Numbered from the stretch's first letter, positions 34,718 through 46,109 are shown. The stretch: DNA of 64,000 nucleotides from Brachionus manjavacas (GCA_019054805.1 JAHQIY010000002.1:4092001-4156000); one strand, 5' to 3'. Made by a program: numbers and translations. The notes: a model not told the origin generated them from the sequence alone.

Positions 34718-36335
34718 GGTTATAGCTTAGTGATTTGGTTGTTGAAATTTTGAAATAAGCTGATCTGTTGCTTGATGATTTAAGAAAATTTTTTGAATTC
34801 TTATTTATGATATGGTAAATGTGATTGATTCGTATTTGTGACATCATTCTAATTTAAAAAGCCATTTTTCTCTCCAATTAATAAATATAATTTACCAGGT
34901 GATTTGTATGTTTTATTTTGAAGTTGAAGGAAAAAGTAACTGTGTATATAAGAACAAGAAGGGTGGCTAAAACGTGTTTTAAGACTTAGCTTAATAACGT
35001 TTTGATATAATTACGCAATTGAGTTTAAAGACAAAATAACCAAGCTTTGTTGTTTGGTTAAGTAAATTATCTAAAATTAAATGGAATTTTAGTGAGCTTG
35101 GTGAGCCTAAAAGAGTTCTTGACGAAAAATTAATCTAGAATGGTTCTTTTTTTTATTTCAACAAATATTTCTTGTTTTGGAATCGAGCTAAATGATGAAG
35201 TGAAAATGCCTTTGATTGCACTTCAATTTTGCTTCATCTTGCATTAGATTTTAGCATAAATAAAACTATGTGAAATTTCGGTCGAGTATAAAGCTTGAAT
35301 CTGTTTGAATGCAATTTTTATATTTCTATTAATAAATTAAATGCAAAATAAATTTTTTTTCAAATATTGCTCCAAAATTTGTCCATATTTTAGGAATAAT
35401 TTTGATTTGCAAATTTTTATACTATCAAAATAATTTATTTTTTTAGATATTTCTTTCCGAAATTGACATGATATTTTCGATTTAACTTTTTCAAGTAAAT
35501 TAAAAATAGAAGAAAATAAATATCGAAAGAAAAATAATATTTCTTAATTCTAATTATTTAATTTTGTTACATTATTCGAAATTTATCAATTAGTATCTAA
35601 TTGAATAAATTCATGAAAAAAAATTAAATATTTTGCCATTTCAAGTATTTACAGTGTTTAGTTTAAAGTTAAACTGTATAATGGGTAAGATTACGTTATT
35701 TTACGTAATTTTACGGCAGAAAATGTAAGCTTACATAATACTACATCATTACTTGTATGTAAGAAAATGTAAAATAATCATAGGTAATTTTACGTAAGAT
35801 TACACCAGTTTAAGTTAGTTTGGCCGAAAACGCTTACGGCCAAAAAAAGTCGGATTTTAGAGGAAAAAGTGCCAAATAAATAAAAATATTTAAATTTTTT
35901 AAAACAATTTTTGAAACAAAAACAGAACACTTTATAACATTTTTTTTACATCTTTTTACGTACAATTACACAATTTGATGTAATAATATGTAAATTTTTG
36001 TCATATTTTCTAAATTAATGTAGATATTAGTAAAGTACCAATTTTTTTTTTGCCAAAAGATGATTTTAAAAATAACAACACAATTTTTGCACAACAGTCT
36101 AAGGAAGACGGTCTTCGTAGCGCCAGTTTCTAACACGGGGCATCAGTTTAGACTATCACTTAGACCATCTCTGAAAACAAATACTTTGTCCGAAGGTATT
36201 GTTATTTTTGAAATCATAAATTTTATTATCTAGTAAACAAACAAAAAAAAATATCTAAATCAATTATTCATTATCTAATATAATAAAATAAGTATCAAAA
36301 AAATCACAAGTAAGTCAATATAAAAAAAGAGAAAT
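34718..36335. other. Intergenic; repeat remnant near 35.7-36.1 kb
   Basis: Upstream region of RNF10, then A/T-rich sequence. 35690-36060 holds many TTACGTAA/TTTACG words and CTTACGGCCAAAAAAAGTCG near 35835. Similar order and words recur at 59815-60010 (GCTACGGCCAAAAAATGAGG, then an ACACAATT stretch), so both look like decayed copies of one repeat. No gene. Confidence 0.45.
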
Positions 36336-36425
36336 TATTTATTTTATTTATTTATTTGATTTCTGCACCGAGCTAAAGCTCCTTCAGAATGAATTATAGA
36401 AAAAATAAAATAATATAAATTTTCT
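36336..36425 (-). mobile_element. Detached LINE 3' tail
   Basis: In minus orientation: attcTGAAGGAGCTTTAGCTCG then GTGCAGAAATCAAATAAATA. It matches the tail of the LINE at 8.1-9.0 kb. Only the tail is present. Confidence 0.7.
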
Positions 36426-36848
36426 GATAGATCTTGACGAGCTGATTCATAATCTGTTAGAATTTTTAAAATCTGACTTTCCGTTCAAAAGTTACAGCGC
36501 TTCAAATCCGTATATTTTTTTAATTACTGTTTTAAGTTAGACAACTTTATCTCGGTTATTTTTGAAGCTAATTAGGCTTTTCGTAAAACGAAATGTTCAG
36601 AATTGAGTAAGGAATCAGAAAATGGCAGAAAAAACTATAACTTCTTTATCCTAGCCATTCAAAAACTAAAATTTCCTTTTTATTTAGTTTTGAGGTCTGA
36701 AGATACCTCAAAGCCAAAGGACCAACGATAATTTTTTTTATTTATTTTTTTGCTCTAATTAGTGACTACAGACTTAAAATATTTGTTGAAGTATTCGAAA
36801 ATAAAAAAAAAATTCAATTCATCCAATTCTAGTTTTAATTGATTCTCT

Positions 36849-37307
36849 AAGCTTCTAGTCGCAAGTTACCCCTTTGACGATTCCAGATTTCACAGAACAT
36901 CAGGTTTGTATAGCTCATCTCCGGATGACAAAACTTTTCGTCATTTAGCATCTGTTTACTCAAAATATTTCAAAACAATAAACAAGGGACCAGCGTGTGG
37001 TGAAAATTTTCCCAATGGTATAACAAATGGTGCCGAGTGGTATGACGTTGCTGGTGGCATGCAAGATTTCAACTACATTCATTCGAATTGTTTCGAAATT
37101 ACCCTGACATTGTCTAGCTGCAAGTATCCTCTGGCTAAGAATTTAAAGACTAAATGGGGAAATAAAATGGAAGCACTCATAAACTACATGGTTCAAGTTC
37201 ACATTGGTGTTAAGGGCTTTCTTAGTGATGATTCCGATGCACACACTCTAAATTCCGACCAAATACTTGGAACCCCTTTGAAAAATGCCATAATAAGTGT
37301 GGAGTGA
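36849..37307 (+). pseudogene. Isolated exon or fragment of a metallocarboxypeptidase (M14, N/E type)
   Basis: The open stretch reads LLVASYPFDDSRF, then SSSPDDKTFRHLASVYSKYF, GITNGAEWYDVAGGMQDFNY, HSNCFEITLTLSSCKYP and VQVHIGVKGF. This is the C-terminal half of the catalytic domain plus the start of the transthyretin-like domain of carboxypeptidases D/E/M. The catalytic Glu (CFEITL) is kept, but the zinc-binding HxxE part is absent upstream, where I see only a LINE tail and non-coding sequence. The stop follows NAIISVE directly. It may be one exon of a gene with distant exons, but the transposon-rich surroundings favour a fragment. A stretch at 38396-38520 (TRDVVIVSSANDSH) could be a following piece, unproven. 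Confidence 0.8.
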
Positions 37308-37729
37308 TGTCCATATTTCAGATGGTCGGTCACGATTTTATATCCTATTTATATATTATATCCGATTTTAAATGTGCTCTTTGAATTTTTTATTGGTCTT
37401 TTTCGGCGGTGTTCAAGCTTCGTTTTTGCCAGCGATCACCGAAATGTTTCCCATAAGTTTTCGAACATTTTTTGGTGTTTTTTTTCACATAATTTAATGC
37501 TTTTTCAAGCTTCCATTTTTTGGAAGCATGACTCTTTTTTTGCCAGAGACAAATATTTTTCCGTTTCAAAGAAGTATTTTTCAAATCGAGGCTATGTCAA
37601 CTCCAAATAGCAAAATATTGAGAAGCCGTAAAGTAAAATATGCGTGCGAGAGACACAAAAATTAAGAAAGAAAGTACAACTATACTCAAAAAGATGGTAT
37701 TTATTTGCAAATTTTATTTGGCCATCAAT

Positions 37730-38345
37730 TAATGGACTGACAAAAAAAATTAAATTTTACTGACAAAAAAACTACATTAGATGACAAATAAATTAATTGA
37801 CTGATAAAATAATTATTTGAGTGACAAAATAATTTTTTGACTAATTAATTATTTTACAAAAAATTAATGATTTTGAGGTCACAATAAAAATCAAAATCTT
37901 GAACTATAGCACCAAAATCAGAAGGAAGCTCCAGACAATTATGACAAACCGTTTTGTCCAAATCCCATCATCAAGCTAGAGTCAACTATGAGAAAACGTA
38001 ACATATTAAGTTCATTCCTTACAATCTTAGAGAATTAAATTACTTAATAGCTTTCTTTTTTTTTCGTTATTCACTCCTTGTGAAGCATAGGGTCATTACT
38101 TTTGATTTCCACTCAATTCGAACTAAATAGCTTAATTAGAACTAAAATAAAATAAAATAAAAATGAATAAAATTTTGTCAGTGCAAAATTATTAAATAGT
38201 CATCTCAATATATATATATTTGTCAGTCGTTTAGTTTTTTGTCAGAATAATTGGTGTTTTATTGTCAGCTAAAAAAGATTAAATTAGTCACCACTTTTAG
38301 TTATTTTTGTCATCTTAAAAAATTAAAGTTGTCACCCCCAAAAAA
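37730..38345. repeat. Inverted clusters of degenerate TGACAAAA repeats
   Basis: On the left (37735-37860) the word ACTGACAAAA or close variants recurs about every 20-22 bp (37735, 37760, 37782, 37800, 37821). On the right (38180-38345) the reverse complement TTTTGTCA recurs with similar spacing. Such clusters facing each other resemble subterminal repeats of a DNA transposon. No coding frame lies between them. Confidence 0.55.
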
Positions 38346-38609
38346 TTTAAGCCATTTTATTTTTTTGTTTTTAAATTAAGTTAATTTAAGGAGGAAATAC
38401 AAGAGATGTTGTTATTGTGTCTTCAGCCAACGATTCGCATATATCTGATGCTGGTCATGTGCCCACTGATCCAAAAGGAAATAAAACAATGGCAACAAGA
38501 AGGACTTGCATGATTTCTCCAATAGCAAGATTTTGCTTGTAACTGCCGAATGTGTTTGGTTCAACCGACTCACCCGAAGCCCGAAAAGGTGTCATGGAAC
38601 TTTTGATTG

Positions 38610-39939
38610 TCAATCATCCATTAGACTGCCCAGTGAGATCTGCCTAATGGATCGACATTGTTTCCTTCTTACAAATGTTTTCAGGTCGCTCCATAACATT
38701 TCAATTGGATTAAAGTCCGCTGAATTGGCAGGGGTTCTTAACTAAAATAATTGATAATATAAAAATATTTTTATTAAAAATTATTATTTAAAAATATTTT
38801 ACCCATCTAATTCCATTTTCTCTTAAAAAGCTAGTACATAAGTTAGAATTATGCTTCGGGTTATTATCCTGAATCAAAAAACATCTATCCAATTCTTCTC
38901 GGCTAAATCTGGTCCTTACAAAAGGAAGCAAGTAATATTCTAATATGTGTTTGTAACTATGTTGGTTAAGATTTGATGTAAAAAGCTTTTTATTAAAAAA
39001 TATTTAGTAGAAAATTTTTAATTTTTTTGAAATTCTTACACAAAATTTTGAAGGTCCTTTAGGGCTTATTGCCGCCGAAATATTTACCTTCAGAGAACTT
39101 TTTTCCCTTACTCCAACACAACTCGGCTTTGAGATTTTTTGTCTAAAATGAAACAAAGGAAACGTATTAATTTCAATTTTAGTCTTATCAGCAAATATAA
39201 ATCTATTAGTATCAAACGACTTATATCGTTTGGCGAAAAGCTCCCTTTGCTTTTTTTTTCGCTAAGTTTAAGTTTGGCATTGTCCTGGCTCTTCTATAAA
39301 CATATAAAATATATAGAAAAAATCAATTTATGATTTTTATTTTTTTTTTGAATTGAAAATTTTTTTTTCTAATAAATTTTACCGAAATAATTAAAAGTTT
39401 AAAATTGAAATAAAGGGTGAAAATTTAAATTTAAATTTTTTTTCCTATCGATTAAAATAAATTTTGAAGAGGAAAAGAATTGCTTTTTCTATAATTACAA
39501 ATGGTTGACAGGCCAAGCTTAACCGAGAAAACTTTTCTGACTTCAAGAGCGATTTCTCTAGCGCTTGTGAAACCCTTCGAAATTTCAATTTGGTTCTAAA
39601 AACAAAATATATATTAATTGGTAGAGAAAGAAAAAAAAATTACTCTAATAAATTCTTTTATAACAACAGTCACTTTTTGAGAACTGCTACGAACGAAATA
39701 TCCCTTATAAAGGCGTTTTGTCTTTTTTTTTTTAAGACGGTATTGTCTTGCTCTGATTGCTTTTATTTGAATTAACTTTTATATTTAAATTTATTTAAAT
39801 TTACTCCAAGTGTTGGAAAAATTTCTTCAGGATACATTTCAATTGCTTTTTGCCGTATTTCTGAAGCCTTTTCTCCTTTTAGTGTTAATTTCTTTACTAA
39901 TTCTGAAATTTTTACCATTGTTACCTTGCGAAAATTCAT
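38610..39939 (-). pseudogene. Tc1-type transposase, five exons, one frameshift
   Basis: Exons 39805-39939, 39499-39595, 39040-39288, 38803-38985 and 38610-38741; about 264 residues. Exon 1 MNFRKVTMVKISELVKKLTL; exon 2 holds a helix-turn-helix-like segment (SAREIALEVRKVFSVKLGLS). Catalytic residues by alignment: first Asp in RFIFADKTKIEI (exon 3), second in FLIQDNNPKHNS (exon 4), Glu in ADFNPIEMLWSDLK (exon 5). Asp to Glu spacing is 34 residues, the Tc1 pattern, and the last two sit on different exons. Joining exon 2 to exon 3 needs one base fewer near 39243-39250, next to an A run, so the copy is either inactive or has a sequencing error. All other joins keep phase. Introns in such transposases are uncommon. 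Confidence 0.75.
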
Positions 39940-40005
39940 TTTTTTTTTATTTTTAGATTCTAAAATTAGATAAATTGTTGTAAAAAAATTTAATTCGATA
40001 GGAAA

Positions 40006-40460
40006 ATGCCACCAAAGAAAGTAGAAAACAAGAATTGTAATTTGGTTCGAGTTTTAAGAAACCAGGCAAATTTAGGAAATGTTCCGAGAGCTATCTCAAA
40101 TTATTTTGGATCAGTCTGCCATATACCAACAGAGGAGTGTGAATCTTTTAATAATTTTGAAGAAGTAATATATTTTAAGTTTTATAATCTTTTTATTAAT
40201 TTATTATAAAAGTTTGAAATAAATGGTGTAATCACTGTTTTTATACACAATAAGAAAAAAAAATTTGAGGTCCTGGCTGAGCTTTTAAACAATAAGGTTT
40301 TAAATGAAAAGCCAGGATAGTTGATTAGTGAAGTCGGCGAATCTCAGCTGACGGTCACAGCTAGATCATCTCGATCGGAAGTTGACGAAAATGGACCAAC
40401 AGAAACTGATGAAAATGGATCAACCGATGACCGATCTGCGACATTATGTAAATGCTAGGA
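40006..40460 (+). CDS. Second gene of the Tc1-like element, function unknown
   Basis: Starts MPPKKVENKNCNLVRVLRNQ at 40006 and reads to NFEE at 40164, where GAA-GTAATA looks like a donor. An exon from about 40252 would continue KKKFEVLAELLNNK in the same phase, meets a TAG at 40318, and after it stays open (SEVGESQLTVTARSSRSEVD) to 40459. The end is acidic and repeats DENG. It lies wholly inside the element and is divergent from the transposase. I recognise no family. It may be a decayed accessory or DNA-binding protein. Confidence 0.4.
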
Positions 40461-40744
40461 AAAAAATGAAAAACAATAATTTTTTTTTCTATATTAATTA
40501 ATAAATATTTTAAAAATATTTTAAAATTAGAATGAAAAATGTATTTCCAAAAATTAATTTTATTTGTTAAAATAATAATTCACAATAATTTTCGAGATTT
40601 TTCACTGCCAAAAGCCATGACATGGTCTTGCAAATCGCATTTAGCTCCTTGATCTCATACTGGACAGTCTAATGGATGATTGACAATCAAAAATAACATG
40701 ACACCTTTTCGGGCTTTTTTGTTGCTAGTGAGTCGGTTTTTATC

Positions 40745-41445
40745 CTCCTACCTTTTATTAGTGACATGGTACAAAGGGCTACAGGATTTTTAAATATTTT
40801 TAAAAAAAATTTACTTTTATTTTTAATTTACTTTTGGTGTTCGCTTAAATTCAACCAAACACATTCGGCAGTTACCACCTATTGCTACAGGACCGATTTA
40901 AGATTTCTAACCGAATTACCAGCCCTACAATGGCTTATTAAATGGAAAATGAAGATATCAGTAGAAAAGTCGTGTTCAGTAGTCTTTTCTAGGTACAAAA
41001 AAGAGGGTGATAATCTAAACTTAAAAATCTATGGAAACAGAATAGTGAGCCAAAAAGAAATCAAGTTTCTTGGCATTTTATTTGATTCTAAGTTAAACTT
41101 TGATATACTAGTAGACGAAATTAAAGAACGCTCTAACAAAAGGCTAAATATTATTAAGATATTGTCAAACAAAAAATGGGGTCTCAATCAAAACACACTA
41201 GGAAATTTATATAAATCTTTAGTCGGATCAATCTTAGACTATTCTTTTCCTTGCTTGAATTCATTTTCAAAAAATAATATCAAAAAACTACAAGCAATTC
41301 AGATTACACATATGATTGGTGAAAGAATACAAAGAAGGTTTCGAATCAAGATATATTGAATACCCAACTCCATTGTGTAATTGCTACCTTACTATTTCTT
41401 CTTTTTTTTCTGAAACTTGAACTATTTAAACATGTGCCACATGCA
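40745..41445 (+). mobile_element. LINE reverse-transcriptase fragment, same family as at 8.2 kb
   Basis: The frame at 40766-41359 includes LQWLIKWKMKISVEKSCSVV, SQKEIKFLGILFDSKLNF, NLYKSLVGSILDYSFPCLN and KKLQAIQITH. These follow the polymerase box of jockey-like LINEs. A short deletion relative to the 8.2-kb copy removes part of the end before GERIQRRF. It abuts the Tc1-like element and ends next to an A/T microsatellite. Confidence 0.85.
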
Positions 41446-41446
41446 A

Positions 41447-41520
41447 CTAGTAAATAAAATAAAATAAAATAATAAATTTTATTTTATTTTATTTTATTTT
41501 ATTTTATTTTATTTTATTTA
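41447..41520. repeat. TAAAA/TTTTA microsatellite
   Basis: About four AAAAT units followed by about ten TTTTA units in tandem; the two halves are inverted. It forms the tail of the LINE fragment and lies about 250 bp upstream of the piwi start. Confidence 0.9.
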
Positions 41521-41776
41521 GTGCCAAATAATTTCATATAAACTATTGAATACAAAATGGATTTAGACTGCAAAAGCAAAGCAATACTGACGCAACCCCT
41601 TGGAATTCGCCTTGAAACCAAAGCATACCTTACTAATACTAAAATTTAAAAAATATAAAGAAAATAAATAAACTGTCATACACAAAATTCAAATATTTTG
41701 AAAAGATGTTAATAAAGAATCGCAAATATCTTTAACTCTTTTGATTTTAAAAGAAAAAAATTGTTGAAAAATTAAA

Positions 41777-44700
41777 ATGTCTGACAGACCTCGTGGTAGA
41801 CCTCGAAGTAGAAGCAGAAGCAGAAGCAGAGATCGTCATCTTGAACAAAATCTTGTAACAATTGTCTACCAAAAAAATAAATAAGGTTTTTTTAATTTTT
41901 TTAAAGAGTGACAGGCCAAGAAGAGACGACCGAAGAAATGACAGACATCGAGGTGAAGATCGTCCGAGAATAGATCGTCGACAATCCTTTCAAACAAGTT
42001 CAAACTTTAACCGTGACAACGCACAAGGAAGTTATCGAGGCCGAACTAGCATTGGATCGGATGGAAGAAGTAATTTCCAACCGGATTACAGATCCCGGTT
42101 TGGAGGTCCAGATAGTGGAAGAAACCAAATTAAATCAACAGAAAGTACAAATTATTTTTATTTTTATTTTTTTTCATTTCTTGTTTTTAAAAGGGACACA
42201 AAATGAAAACATTGAATTGTATTCTAATTTTTTTGAACTTGTTGGCAAACTGGGGTGGCATCTTTACCATTATGATGTATTTTTTGAACCATTTATTGAA
42301 TCACAACGCATACGAATGGCTCTATTAAACACCCATAGACCAGTACTACCAGTAAAAACATTTGATGGTGCCAATATGTTTACTGTAAGCAAACTTCCTA
42401 ATGATGTCACTGAGCTTGAGAGCATAAAAAATTTTGATCAACAAATAGTCAACATTCGCATCAAATTTGTTAGCGAAGTTAAACCTGATTCAAAAGAAGC
42501 CATTAAAATAATGAACATTGTCTTTAAAAGATGCTTGAACAAATGTCAACTCGTTGAATTCGGAAAAGATCGAGCATATTTTAATTTTCAGAATATGGAA
42601 AAAATGAGTCAATACTACTTGAACATTGCTGCCGGCTACAAAGCCTCAATTGGTTGGTATCAATCCACATATCTTCTTTGTGCTGAAGTTGCTCATAAGC
42701 TTATAAATACAAAAACAGTCTTCGATTTGATGAGCGAAATATTTCAAAAGCATCCTGAGTCTAGATGGAAAGAAGAATGCTGTGAAAAATTAGTCGGTTC
42801 GACTGTCATTACCAGTTATAATAAAAATAAATGCTATCGAATCGATGACATTGATTGGGATAAAAGTCCATTGAGTTCTTTCAGTAAAAAAAAGGAGTCC
42901 ATTACTTACATGGATTACTATCATCAAAATTATAACATAACTATTCGTGAAAAAAATCAACCGCTTCTCTTAGTCAAAATCAAGGATAGAAAGAAAAATG
43001 AATCTGATAAGGATATATATAATTTTATTTATTTGATACCTTCTCTATGTGCTCTTACTGGTAATAAAAAATTTCTAACTCTTGAATTTTTGTGCAATTT
43101 AAATCTAAGGTACGGCTGTTTTAAAGGATTTTAGCAAAGATTTTAGAATGAAAAAAGAGCTGGATGCAGTGACCAAGTTAAATACTGATATCCGAGTAAA
43201 TCGATTGAAAAGTTTAATAAATCTAGTCAAACAAAATAAGGAAGCTAAAGCTGAACTGGATAATTGGAAAATGTCGTTAAGTCAAGATTTGACCAAGTGC
43301 GATGCTTTGGTATTAAAATCTGAAAGAATTTTTTTTAAAAATGTAATTATATTTATCTTAAAAAAAATTATTTTATAGATTCATTTTTTTTACTTAGCAA
43401 GATACAGGAAGTACTGAAAGAGGTTGGAATGGTATAATTAAAGACGGAGTGCATTTGGAATCGGTTCCATTAAAAGATTGGGTATTGATATATCATCCAA
43501 GAGATCAAATAAAAGCAGATTTTTTTATGAGAGAAATTGTTGACTTATCTTATCCGATGGGCTTCCGTGTTAGCAATGGTAAAATGTATCAATTGCAAGA
43601 TCGAGGCACAAATGCATTTCTTTTCGTAAATGCAATCAAAGACTCAATTCGAAGAAGTCCACAGATGATAGTGTGTATTTTACCCAATTCAGCTAAGGAC
43701 ACTTATGATGCAATAAAAAAAGTCTGCTGTATTGAAATAGGAGTTCCTAGTCAATGTATTACATCTAACATTTTGGATCAAAGCAAAGGTGGTAAAGCCA
43801 AGTCTGCAATTACTAAAATTGCGGTTCAAATGAACTGTAAATTAGGAGGTGTCATTTGGGGAGTTCAAATATTAGTAAGACCTTTTAAAACTTGAATGAA
43901 AAAATTTGAATTTTTTTTAAAATTAAAATTTTAGACTAAAAATACAATGATTGTTGGTATTGATGTTAACAAGGATTCGGCTAAACGTAACAATTCAGTG
44001 GTCACTTTTGTCTCCTCAACAAATGGTATTCAAGAAAATAGGCTCAATTGTACAAAATATTTTTCCAGATGTGCTTTTCAGCCGAAATCAGAGGAGTTTA
44101 TAAAGGATTTAGACATTTTTATGATTCATGCATTAAATGCCTATTTAAAAAACAATAATACCTATCCAGACAAAGTGTTTGTTTTCCGAGATGGTCTAAG
44201 TGATGGACAATTTTCGAAAATTAAAGACATCGAGATTCCTCAATTTAAGAAAGCTTTTGCTGACTTAAATAAAAATTACCAGTTAGTACTCAAAATGAAT
44301 TTTAGATTAATAATTTGAGTTAAATTTTGATCCAAAGACCAAATTTTGCTTTCATTGTGGTCAAAAAACGTGGAAACGCGAGATTTTTTTATGAAAAAGA
44401 CGATCGAATTCAAAATCCACCTGCAGGAACCGTAGTTAATTCAACTGTTACTAAAGAAAAAAAGTATAATTTTTAATAGGAAAAAAAATCAAGTTTAATC
44501 ATTTATTTAATATTTTGTAGTGAGTTTTACCTTATACCGCAGTCAGCTGATAGAGGTACTGTGACCCCTACTCATTTTCACATCTTGGAGAATAGTACCA
44601 GCTTAGATTTGACAAAAATACAAATTTTTTCCTACAAACTTACTCATTTGTATTACAATTGGCCAGTAATTTATATAAATTTGGTTTCTATTAAATTGAA

Positions 44701-44838
44701 ATAATAAATGATAAATTTAAGGGACAAATTCGTACACCTGGTATATGTCAATATGCAACAAAATTAGCTCATTTAGTAAGCGAATCGCTGCATCAATCTC
44801 ATTCACCTAGTCTTGATGATAAGCTTTTTTATCTCTAA
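41777..44838 (+). CDS. piwi: Piwi-clade Argonaute protein, complete, predicted slicer site altered
   Basis: Nine exons: 41777-41854, 41907-42144, 42194-43060, 43110-43342, 43398-43874, 43935-44281, 44338-44463, 44521-44665, 44722-44838. They give 875 residues with all phases matching. The N-terminus is Arg/Ser- and Arg/Gly-rich (GRPRSRSRSRSRDRH), where PIWI proteins often carry methylated arginines. PAZ-linked YRIDDIDWDKSPLSSF and LIPSLCALTG follow; MID QMIVCILPNSAKDTYDAIKK; PIWI QMNCKLGG, MIVGIDV, FRDGLSDGQ, VVKKRGNARFF, and the end DDKLFYL. Catalytic set: Asp in GIDV and Asp in FRDG are present; a Glu fits at PKSEEF; but the position of the final His (CQYAHKL in many PIWIs) is Thr here (CQYATKLAHLV). 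Piwi proteins bind piRNAs and silence transposons; this one may guide transcriptional silencing without cleavage (inference). Introns are 45-60 bp. Confidence 0.93.
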
Positions 44839-45062
44839 TTAAAATTTAAATCAATCAATTTTAATATCTTTTTTAACAATTCTTAATCACGTTTTTATCA
44901 ATTTTTATGTCTTAAAAATTACGAAGCGTTTTTTCTTTTTACAATTTTAATCGAATTTTAAATATTTTTTAATAAAGCATCAATTTTTTCCAAAAGTTTT
45001 AATTAATGATTTTAAATTTTTTACGATTTTTTAAAAACTGATGCCCAAATATTACTTATATT

Positions 45063-45655
45063 ACTAATAAAATATCTCTCAAATAGAAAATGGGGTCTAA
45101 AACCAAAAACATTAGGTAATCTTTACAAATCCTTAATAGGACCAATTTTGGATTATACTTTTCCTTGTTTAAATTTATTCTCAGAAACTAACATCAAAAA
45201 ATACAAGTTATTCAAAATTCAGCAGTTCGATTTATTTTAAAGCTTAAATATGATACCTTCCCAAAATTATGCACCAAGAGTCTATCAATAAACTTAAACT
45301 ATTAAGACTCTCAAATCGACTTTTTGAATTAAGTGAGAGATATGTCATGGCAGGATTGAGTCATTCTGTTCCATTGGTCATTAGACTGGTGGAAGAATAT
45401 GGAGAAGGTTTTGAATCAAGTTTTATCGAATATCCAACTCCATTGTGTAATTTCTTCTTTTTTTCCTGAACCATAAAATATTTAAGCATGTTTAACCTCT
45501 AGCTATTAATTTTTTTTTCATTATTTGATCGTTTTTTTTTCTTTTTTTAATTTTATCTTATTTTTAATTTTTTTTATTTTTTATTTTATATATTTTTATT
45601 CTGAAGAAGCATTAACCCAGTACAGATATACAAATAAATTAATAACAGTTAAATG
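45063..45655 (+). mobile_element. LINE 3' fragment downstream of piwi
   Basis: Frames in several phases give SNRKWGLKPKTLGNLYKSLI, GPILDYTFPCLNLFSE and, at 45269-45469, LRLSNRLFELSERYVMAG. It ends with a tail containing TTATTCTGAAGAAGCATTAA near 45596. It matches the 8.2- and 41-kb family, with frameshifts. Confidence 0.85.
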
Positions 45656-46109
45656 ATAAATAATCGAATTTTATTATATTTATAAATGTATAGGATTCTA
45701 GATTTAACTCAGATTAATTATATTTTATTTTAATTTTTTTTAAATATACTGCTACCATGGCGTATCATTAGCATTATGTTTTATAAAATTTGTCGGGGAC
45801 ATTTTTTAAACAAAATCTATTTAAAAAGTTTTATTAAAAAGCTTTATTTAATAAATTAAATTTTTACAAAAATAAATTCCGATTGAACCGGCATTTTATC
45901 AGTTCTAAACAACAAAACAATCAAAGGTTTAATGAAGATTAATCGAGACTATTTTTATCTCAAAAATTATTTTTTAAAATTAACAATTGGCCTAATAATG
46001 AGTGCAAATGCTTTGAACACCTTTTAATTAAGAACCAATTTTAATCTAAAACTACATTCAGTTTTATAATTATAAATAATTATTCATCTAATTCGGGTTT
46101 GATTCAGAA
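45656..46109. other. Intergenic, nothing recognised
   Basis: A/T-rich sequence between a LINE tail and the 3' end of TTLL7. It may contain the TTLL7 polyadenylation region; no feature could be fixed. Confidence 0.5.

Larger units (their letters stand above)
38563..40735. mobile_element. Tc1-like DNA transposon with introns and two divergent genes
   Basis: Inverted ends of at least 75 bp: 38563-38643 (ACCGACTCAC, then GCCCGAAAAGGTGTCATG and TTGATTGTCAATCATCCATT) against the reverse complement of 40655-40735. The minus strand carries a multi-exon transposase with the D..D34E signature. The plus strand carries a second small gene starting at 40006. The two starts are 66 bp apart, so a shared central promoter is likely. 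The transposase stop codon lies inside the left inverted repeat. The TA target sites of the superfamily were not visible at the ends, so the exact borders are uncertain. Confidence 0.8.

Noticed and set aside
37374..37610. Open frames on both strands downstream of the carboxypeptidase fragment
   Set aside because: They overlap each other, show no family likeness and have low-complexity composition.
38396..38520. Frame reading TRDVVIVSSANDSH as the next carboxypeptidase exon
   Set aside because: It lacks the expected G-D-Y-x-R-L-L-x-P-G pattern of the transthyretin-like domain; I could not make a convincing join.
43110..43141. A 25-bp intron between RYGCFKGF and the next piwi exon
   Set aside because: It is too short for splicing. 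A 49-bp intron at 43061-43109 gives a better match (LTGTAVLKDF) and a normal size.
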